In this document: in pieces, positions 58,681-64,000 of the stretch
Layout of the letters: each line of letters opens with the position of its first letter
How positions within the stretch are numbered: position 1 is the first letter of the stretch
Assembly: GCF_003076275.1 (NCBI RefSeq)
Contig: NZ_CP029064.1
Coordinates: 4,971,830 to 5,035,829, forward strand
Length of the DNA stretch: 64,000 nucleotides
Direction of reading: 5' to 3'
From: Microbulbifer sp. A4B17
Lineage (GTDB): Bacteria; Pseudomonadota; Gammaproteobacteria; Pseudomonadales; Cellvibrionaceae
Notes under the pieces: model-generated
Told to the model about the DNA's origin: nothing
Databases searched by the model: none
Seen by the model: the letters and a program-made list of their open reading frames with translations, nothing else
Translations under genes and position numbers: made by a program

Positions 58681-59572
58681 AGTGGCTGCTACTGGTTACA
58701 ACTGGGGGCGCACATTTTATAGGCAGTAGGTGTGAGTCAGCAATTGGCTACAAGCATATTCCTGCACTCTAGTTGGTAGAGGCTTGAAAAGCTGTAAAAA
58801 CGGAGACTATCCAGTCCCATGCAGATCGGGCTCTTTCTCTAAAGAAACCTTCTTGAGCTAGCCTCAGAGGAAATCATTTTTTTGGACTCTCTTAAGTTTA
58901 TATAAATGAATAAATGTATTTCTTAGAGAGAGGTTTTTGATTTAGTTATTTTTATTAGTGCCCGGCAAATCATGTATAAGCGAAAAAAAGGCATATAAAT
59001 CAACAGGTTGCGTTGATGAAAACATGGGCAATAACCCCTTGGCTGAAGGGGGGGCAACCCCGGTAGACAATTGTGGAAAGCAGGGACAACTTTGCGCGCC
59101 TAGCGCTGGCGGGAAAGTTATCATCATAACGTTCGTTGCTTACGCAGGTGTTTATCCCCTTTTTTACTCACACCTGGCAATTTCAGGTTTTAGCTTGTGT
59201 GTAGAAGGTAATAAGACTTGGGGGTTAATTGTGTGTAAGGATGAATATTGTATAAGTCTGTGAATTTCGTTGCTGAATCTATGTGATTTATAGGTGATTG
59301 AAGCAATTGAAAAGATATCCACGGGAAATCCCCGTGGACATGTATAACTCTATCGACGCCATATCTTATTTTGCCGAGCTTTTTGCCAGATTTTTTCGCG
59401 AGTCTATTTAATAAGATCGGGAAAAAATGGGGACTTAATTTACCGGACCTGAAAGTCGGGGTTAAGCCTGTGTAAAAGAAGTGAGAAATATGTTGGGAAG
59501 CTGGAAGGAGAGAAGCGAGGGAGGATAAAATTGCCTCCCCCTTGGGATAACTTGGAAGTTGGGCTGGGGAGT
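58681..59572. other. Long structured intergenic region between mnmG and mnmE
   Basis: About 890 bases with no supported gene (a 101-codon frame at 58958-59263 has no ribosome site or motif). A GC-rich island at 59000-59115 inside AT-rich DNA can form several hairpins: TCAAC/GTTGA (59000-59016), CCCCTT/AAGGGG (59035-59051), CGCC/GGCG (59097-59111) and CAGGTGT/ACACCTG (59145-59151 with 59170-59176). It may hold a small RNA or replication-related element; see findings. Confidence 0.4.
59318..59338 (-). terminator. Candidate terminator downstream of mnmE
   Basis: TCCACGGG (59318-59325) and CCCGTGGA (59331-59338) form a perfect 8-base-pair stem with a 5-base loop. On the minus strand the stem is followed by TATCTTTTC, a partial T run. 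It is about 235 bases past the end of mnmE. Confidence 0.45.
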
Positions 59573-60949
59573 TTACTTACCGATACAAAAACTGCCGAAG
59601 ATTTTGCCGAGTAATTCGTCGGCACTGACGGTGCCAGTAATTTCCCCCAGAGACTGCTGGGCCTGGCGCAAGTCTTCGGCGAGCAGTTCGCCTGCACCGC
59701 TAGTGTGAAGTTGCCGCTGGCCCTGATGTATAAAAGCTTGTGCCCGGCCAAGTGCGTCCAGGTGCCGACGCCTGGCACTGAATGTTCCCTCTCCAGCACC
59801 GCTGAAACCAATACTCTGTTTTAAATGCTCTTTTAACGCATCGAGTCCGGCACCTGTTTTTGCACTGATGGCAATCACAGGCACGCCTTCAGTATGTGCC
59901 TGAAATCCAGCGCTGTAGTCGGTGAGGTCAATCTTATTCAGTACCAAGGTCAGTTTGTTGAGATCTTTCAGCTGACTGGTAAATTCTGGCCAAACTTGTG
60001 TGGGGTCCAGGGAGTGGAGCTGCTCTGCATCCATGACAAGTAGTACCCGGTCTGCGCCGTGGATTTCCTCCCAGGCGCGTTCGATACCAATTTGCTCAAC
60101 TCTATCCGGGGCATCTCTTAATCCCGCAGTATCGGCAAACTGGAGGGGCATACCGTCGATATGAATATGTTCACGCAGGATATCCCGAGTGGTACCGGCG
60201 ATATCGGTGACAATAGCGGCGTCGTGTCCGGCCAGTGTGTTGAGAAGGCTGGATTTCCCCGCATTGGGGCGGCCTGCGATAGCAACTCGCATTCCCTCGC
60301 GCATTATCGCGCCCTGACGCGCCTGGGTTTCCACACCCACCATTTGTGCCAGTAGGGTCTCTATATCGGCTGCCACTTTGCCATCGGCGAGGAAGTCGAT
60401 TTCCTCTTCGGGGAAATCAATGGCGGCCTCCACGTAGATACGCAGGTGGGTAAGGTTTTCCACCAGGTCTTCGATTTTCTCGGAAAACGCGCCCTGCAGT
60501 GAACGCATGGCATTTCGCGCTGCCTGGGCACTGCCGGCGTCGATTAAATCGGCGATTGCTTCGGCCTGAGTTAAATCCATTTTGTCGTTGAGGAAAGCCC
60601 GCTCGGAGAATTCTCCGGGCCGGGCTTGTCGAGCGCCCAACTCTATAGCGGCTTGAAGTAACTGATCGAGAATTACCGGACCGCCGTGTCCCTGGAGCTC
60701 CACCACATCCTCCCCGGTAAAGGAGTTGGGACCGGGGAAAAAGAGCGCCAATCCCTGGTCGATTAACTGCTCTTTGTGGGTAAAGTTCCGGTAGTGGGCA
60801 GAGCGGGGTTGGAGGGATTTCTCCCCGCAGACTTGTTGGGCAATTTGCAGGGCTCTTGTGCCCGACAGTCGGATAACGCCGATACCGCCGCGCCCGGGCG
60901 CGGTGGCAACAGCGGCAATAGTGTCGCGATTGAGGCTTTCTTGTGTCAT
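59573..60949 (-). CDS. mnmE: tRNA uridine-5-carboxymethylaminomethyl modification GTPase MnmE
   Basis: A 458-residue protein (TrmE). The N-terminal formyl-THF-binding domain starts [20 protein letters not shown]; the G domain has [16 protein letters not shown] (G1), [10 protein letters not shown] (G3) and NKIDLTD (G4); the C-terminus is the conserved CIGK, whose Cys is essential. With MnmG it modifies U34. It lies after yidC in the same orientation. Confidence 0.99.
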   Translation of the reverse strand: MTQESLNRDTIAAVATAPGRGGIGVIRLSGTRALQIAQQVCGEKSLQPRSAHYRNFTHKEQLIDQGLALFFPGPNSFTGEDVVELQGHGGPVILDQLLQAAIELGARQARPGEFSERAFLNDKMDLTQAEAIADLIDAGSAQAARNAMRSLQGAFSEKIEDLVENLTHLRIYVEAAIDFPEEEIDFLADGKVAADIETLLAQMVGVETQARQGAIMREGMRVAIAGRPNAGKSSLLNTLAGHDAAIVTDIAGTTRDILREHIHIDGMPLQFADTAGLRDAPDRVEQIGIERAWEEIHGADRVLLVMDAEQLHSLDPTQVWPEFTSQLKDLNKLTLVLNKIDLTDYSAGFQAHTEGVPVIAISAKTGAGLDALKEHLKQSIGFSGAGEGTFSARRRHLDALGRAQAFIHQGQRQLHTSGAGELLAEDLRQAQQSLGEITGTVSADELLGKIFGSFCIGK

Positions 60950-60976
60950 CGGCTGAGTTTACTCGACAGAACGGAA

Positions 60977-60998
60977 AAGGGCCGCATTTGCGGCCCTT
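60977..60998 (-). terminator. Terminator between yidC and mnmE
   Basis: AAGGGCCGC (60977-60985) and GCGGCCCTT (60990-60998) pair perfectly over nine bases around ATTT. On the minus strand the stem is followed by TTCCG. It lies 30 bases after the yidC stop and would at least partly end the rpmH-rnpA-yidD-yidC transcript before mnmE. Confidence 0.75.
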
Positions 60999-61028
60999 GT
61001 TTATTGTGTTGCTGCAGATCGGTACTGG

Positions 61029-62699
61029 TTAGTACTTACCGGCATCCACCTGTTTATTGATATACCAGGTTTGCGCAATGGTAATCAGGTTGTTGGCGAT
61101 CCAGTACAGAACCAGACCCGCTGGGAACCACAGGAAGAACACTGTCATCATCACCGGCATCAGCTGCATGATGCGGGCTTGGGTTGGGTCGGTGGGTGCC
61201 GGGTTCAGCTTTTGCATAAACCACATAGACAGGCCCATCAATACCGGCAGGATAAAGTAGGGGTCCTTCGCCGATAGATCGTGAATCCAGAAGATCCAGG
61301 GCGCGTGGCGCAGCTCAACGGTTTCGGTAAGCATCCAGTAGAGCGCGATAAATACCGGCATCTGCAACAGGATCGGCAGACAGCCACCCATCGGATTGAT
61401 CTTTTCGCGGCGGTAGAGTTTCATCGTCTCTTCCGCCAGCTTTTGCCGGTTATCCTTGTACTGCTCCTGCAGCTTTTTCATCTGCGGCGCAAACTTGCGC
61501 ATACGCGCCATGGACTTGGTGCCAGCGGCGGACAGAGGTAGAAGCAGCGTTTTGATAAATACGGTGAGCAGGATGATCGCCCAGCCCCAGTTGCTGACAA
61601 TATGTTCCTGGATAAAGTGCAGGACACCGAACAGTGGTTTTGCGATCCACCAGAGCCAGCCGTAATCGACGGTCAGGTCGAGGCCGGGGGAGATTTCTTC
61701 CAGACGGTAGACATCTTTCGGGCCAGCGTAGAAAGAAGCGCTCAGCTCGCCTTGGGTGGCAGCGGGGATTTGCACTTGAGGTGCGGTAAAGCCCATGCGG
61801 AAGAGGCCGTTGGAAAGCTCTTTTAATTCAAAGGTATTGCGCTCGTCTTGGGGGGGAACCCAGGCACTGATAAAGTAGTGCTGAACCATAGCTACCCAGC
61901 CACCTTCGATAGTTTCGCGGGTGGGGCTTTCAGCGATTTCCTCGAAATCCTGCTTGAAGTAGTTCTTTTCGTTGGTGCGGATGGCAGCGCCTAGGAAAGG
62001 CGACATGCCGAAACCGGTGTCGGTTACGGGTTCACTGGCGTCGCGCTTAATCTGACCAAACATGGCCGCAGACCAGGGCTTGTCGCTGGTGTTATCCACC
62101 AGGTAGGCCACTTGGATCAGGTAGTCTCCACGATTGAAGGTGAAGCGCTTGGTGATATTGGCGCCGTCCTGTTGCAGAGTCAGGTCTACTATCAGAGTAT
62201 CGTCGCCCTCAACCATCGCATATTCAGTTTTTGCCACCTTGAAAACTGGGCGGCCAGCGGCGCTGTCGGTTCCGTTTCTACCGATAAGGCCGCTCTGGGC
62301 AATATAGGTATGGTTGCGGGTCTGGTTCAACAGGATCAGGGGTTGGTCCGGGGTATCCAACTTCTCTTGATAGTTGCGCAGTGCCACTTTGACGATATCG
62401 CCGCCGCGAGGATTGATGAGCAGATCAAAAACATCGGTGGTAACACTGATCAGCTTGTTCTCAGTACTGCTGCCTTCATCGGAAGCGGGCACCTGGGTGC
62501 GAAGTTGGGGAACATCACTGTCGCCGGTGCTCGCGGGTGTTTCGCTGGGTATTTGGCTGACAGTCTCGCCGCCAGTCTGTACGACGGTTTCGCGGTCGAG
62601 TTCAGGAGTGTGTTGCTCTTGAAATGCATTCCACTGGAAGATAAGTGCCAGGAGAACCGCGAGAATTCCGCCGAGCAGCGTATAGCGTTGCCAATCCAT
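61029..62699 (-). CDS. yidC: Membrane protein insertase YidC
   Basis: A 556-residue inner-membrane insertase. It starts MDWQRYTLLGGILAVLLALI (first membrane helix), followed by a large periplasmic beta-supersandwich domain (about residues 60-340) and five C-terminal helices with LTVFIKTLLLPLSAAGTKSM (start of the conserved core) and MGGCLPILLQMPVFIALYWM. The frame extends to 62774, but ATG 62699 behind AGGT fits the family start. It inserts ATP synthase c and other proteins. Confidence 0.98.
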   Translation of the reverse strand: MDWQRYTLLGGILAVLLALIFQWNAFQEQHTPELDRETVVQTGGETVSQIPSETPASTGDSDVPQLRTQVPASDEGSSTENKLISVTTDVFDLLINPRGGDIVKVALRNYQEKLDTPDQPLILLNQTRNHTYIAQSGLIGRNGTDSAAGRPVFKVAKTEYAMVEGDDTLIVDLTLQQDGANITKRFTFNRGDYLIQVAYLVDNTSDKPWSAAMFGQIKRDASEPVTDTGFGMSPFLGAAIRTNEKNYFKQDFEEIAESPTRETIEGGWVAMVQHYFISAWVPPQDERNTFELKELSNGLFRMGFTAPQVQIPAATQGELSASFYAGPKDVYRLEEISPGLDLTVDYGWLWWIAKPLFGVLHFIQEHIVSNWGWAIILLTVFIKTLLLPLSAAGTKSMARMRKFAPQMKKLQEQYKDNRQKLAEETMKLYRREKINPMGGCLPILLQMPVFIALYWMLTETVELRHAPWIFWIHDLSAKDPYFILPVLMGLSMWFMQKLNPAPTDPTQARIMQLMPVMMTVFFLWFPAGLVLYWIANNLITIAQTWYINKQVDAGKY

Positions 62700-62707
62700 C
62701 TTAATAC

Positions 62708-62941
62708 CTAGAGCGTGTTCTTGTGTCTGGTAGGGGGAACCGGGTCCAATCCACCAGGGTGCCAGGGGTGGCATTTTATAAGGCGGCGCAGAGTTAAATA
62801 ACCCCCTTTTATCGCTCCATGGGTTTCAATGGCCTCTTCAGAGTACCGGGAGCAAGTGGGGTAGAAGCGACATTGGTTGCCTACCCAAGGGCTGGCCAGG
62901 TAGCGGTATACATGGATCAGCTTGATCAGTATCCACTTCAT
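62708..62941 (-). CDS. yidD: Membrane protein insertion efficiency factor YidD
   Basis: A 77-residue small protein with an amphipathic start and the family motif CRFYPTCSRYSEEAIETHGA, followed by LIKCHPWHPGG. YidD supports YidC-dependent insertion. It overlaps rnpA by four bases (ATGA) and ends eight bases before yidC. Confidence 0.96.
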   Translation of the reverse strand: MKWILIKLIHVYRYLASPWVGNQCRFYPTCSRYSEEAIETHGAIKGGYLTLRRLIKCHPWHPGGLDPVPPTRHKNTL

Positions 62942-63324
62942 GATCGGGGTTGCGGCTGTCGAGCCCGCTTGGCCAGTTTACGCCAGAGTTTATTCAGTAC
63001 TTTCGCCAACTCGGCCTTATCCAGATCTGCGACCCCAGGGCGCGCCAGAACCACGGCATCCAGCGGCGGCAAATCATATTGCTGCAGGCGGAAGGTTTCC
63101 CGGGTTATACGCTTGATTTGATTGCGGTCGGAGGCGTTGCGTACATGCTTCTTGGCAATAACGAGACCGAGACGCGGGTGTTCCAAAGAGTTGGGACGAG
63201 CGAGGATCAACAGATGAGGGTGTGCGGCGCGCACCTGGTTTTCATTGAATACCAAGCGATACTGCGCCGCATTGAGCAGGCGCAGCGTCTTGGCAAATCC
63301 GAAGCTGCTGCGCACCTGCTGCAT
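62938..63324 (-). CDS. rnpA: Ribonuclease P protein component
   Basis: A 128-residue basic protein that with the RnpB RNA cleaves tRNA leaders. The signature RNR motif is KKHVRNASDRNQIKRITRET, with LLNAAQYRLVFNENQVR at the start. The C-terminus is extended and Arg/Lys-rich (LWRKLAKRARQPQPRS). The gene order rpmH-rnpA-yidD-yidC is universal in the group. Confidence 0.97.
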   Translation of the reverse strand: MQQVRSSFGFAKTLRLLNAAQYRLVFNENQVRAAHPHLLILARPNSLEHPRLGLVIAKKHVRNASDRNQIKRITRETFRLQQYDLPPLDAVVLARPGVADLDKAELAKVLNKLWRKLAKRARQPQPRS

Positions 63325-63353
63325 AAAGAGATATCTCTAAAAGGGAAGAGATC

Positions 63354-63488
63354 TTATGCAGACAGTACTTTGCGGCCTTTAGCGCGACGGCGGGCCAGAA
63401 TCTTACGGCCGTTTTTGGTTGCCATGCGAGCGCGGAAACCGTGAGTGCGCTTGCGCTTCAAGTTGCTTGGTTGAAATGTGCGTTTCAT
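63354..63488 (-). CDS. rpmH: Ribosomal protein L34
   Basis: A 44-residue protein read directly from the sequence: it starts [18 protein letters not shown], continues [20 protein letters not shown] and ends RKVLSA. This is the typical L34 of the 50S subunit. It is first in the rpmH-rnpA-yidD-yidC run and is preceded by a promoter at 63607-63635 and a structured leader. Start ATG is 63488-63486. Confidence 0.98.
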   Translation of the reverse strand: MKRTFQPSNLKRKRTHGFRARMATKNGRKILARRRAKGRKVLSA

Positions 63489-63606
63489 AGTCTTGCTACC
63501 TGAGACTTTGTGTTCAAAATTTCTCGGGACCTTTCCCGGCCGCGGCCTGGACTCCGGTCCGGCACAAAGCCGGTGCAGACGGAGCTACGCGCTGCGAAGG
63601 CCGCGG

Positions 63607-63635
63607 ATTGTATAGAAAGCCAGCGGTGAAAGCAA
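63607..63635 (-). promoter_or_regulatory. rpmH promoter
   Basis: On the minus strand, TTGCTT (63635-63630) and TACAAT (63612-63607) are 17 bases apart. Transcription would start near 63600 and give a leader of about 112 bases before rpmH. Its first bases (AGGCCGCGG, 63606-63598 region) pair with CCGCGGCCT at 63540-63548. Confidence 0.7.
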
Positions 63636-63754
63636 CGCGCTGAACAGGGAAATTCTTTTTCTAGCGGTATGAGTCCGCTGTAATTTTTTACGCCAACTAA
63701 AGAAGTCGTTGAGTCATCAGGGGTATCTCTGGATGCCCACTGATTGACCCCAAG

Positions 63755-63884
63755 ATATCCACAGTATTCTGTGTATAACTTTTACTGGAATTACATTGCA
63801 GCTGTTTAATTCTTATCCAAATCGTTGATTGTGTGGATCTTTTTACGCTATTTTTTCAACAGATACGGTCTTTCTTGTGGATAA
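63755..63884. other. oriC region with DnaA boxes
   Basis: Between rpmH and the expected dnaA gene lie DnaA-box matches on both strands: ATATCCACA 63755-63763 (+), TTATACACA 63778-63770 (-), TTATCCAAA 63813-63821 (+) and TTATCCACA 63884-63876 (-), with a weaker AGATCCACA at 63840-63832 (-). AT-rich stretches lie at 63779-63811 and 63838-63857. This is where the replication origin lies in Pseudomonas-type genomes. The exact extent is not defined. Confidence 0.75.
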
Positions 63885-63900
63885 CATTGAGGTGGAAAGG

Positions 63901-63906
63901 TATACT
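63901..63906 (+). promoter_or_regulatory. -10 element of the dnaA promoter
   Basis: TATACT at 63901-63906 is a strong -10. The perfect DnaA box at 63876-63884 overlaps the -35 position, as expected for autoregulated dnaA. The dnaA coding start is beyond position 64000. Confidence 0.5.
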
Positions 63907-64000
63907 GCGCCGATCTTATTTGACGGCCTCGGGTGATTCCTTACCCGACCTTACCGTCTCTCCTTGGTCTTACCATTTTGGGGTTTTTTGGGGGGGTTTC

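Noticed and set aside
58958..59263. 101-codon plus-strand frame between mnmG and mnmE
   Set aside because: No ribosome site and no family resemblance; the region looks like structured non-coding DNA.

Overview
The window looks like the left flank of the replication origin of a marine gammaproteobacterium, most likely of the Cellvibrionales/Microbulbifer type. That placement is an inference from the gene order rpmH-rnpA-yidD-yidC-mnmE-mnmG-rsmG-parA-parB-atpIBEFHAGDC ... glmU ... glmR-glmS, from protein resemblance to Pseudomonas relatives, and from the marine-style transporter content; no rRNA gene is present to settle it. The right end (about 63,750-64,000) carries several DnaA boxes and a dnaA-type promoter, so oriC lies there and dnaA starts just beyond the window. 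Almost all core genes to the left are on the minus strand, running away from the origin.

Layout, left to right: 0-4 kb holds the start of pstS with a PHO box, TRAP permease genes (small and large), a YciA thioesterase and a convergent TRAP binding protein. 4-10 kb holds uvrD with a LexA box, hexR, a Bcr/CflA exporter, a beta-class GST and a DoxX protein. 10.5-19 kb has three cation/proton antiporters, a cupin protein, a class II aldolase, an MDR-type oxidoreductase and an alpha/beta hydrolase; an unexpected cluster of DnaA boxes sits at 18.1-18.6 kb. 19-26.7 kb is glmS-glmR, a three-gene 2-oxoacid dehydrogenase operon, and glmU. 26.9-46.7 kb is an accessory block inserted between glmU and atpC, which are neighbours in many relatives. 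46.8-63.5 kb is the conserved ATP synthase, partition, tRNA-modification, insertase and ribosomal-protein block.

The accessory block is the unusual part. It begins with a 1117-residue beta-propeller/amidohydrolase protein closed by a strong terminator, and becomes clearly AT-rich after that. It has a five-gene minus-strand run: three glycosyltransferases (two of them large, paralogous and multidomain), a UDP-sugar epimerase and a homologue of UDP-sulfoquinovose synthase (SqdB/SQD1). A divergent methyltransferase gene flanks this run. Together they suggest synthesis of a sulfosugar-containing glycan with no flippase or polymerase of its own. Further right are an exported beta-helix protein, an IS481-type deletion derivative with terminal repeats, a frameshifted GST pseudogene, a VOC protein, a guanine-deaminase-like enzyme that unusually carries a signal peptide, and an exported protein of unknown function.

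No tRNA, rRNA or CRISPR array was seen. Start codons were reassigned for several genes where the longest reading frame is clearly too long (uvrD, glmU, atpE, parA, rsmG, yidC and others). All functional calls rest on motifs and remembered family features, not on database searches.
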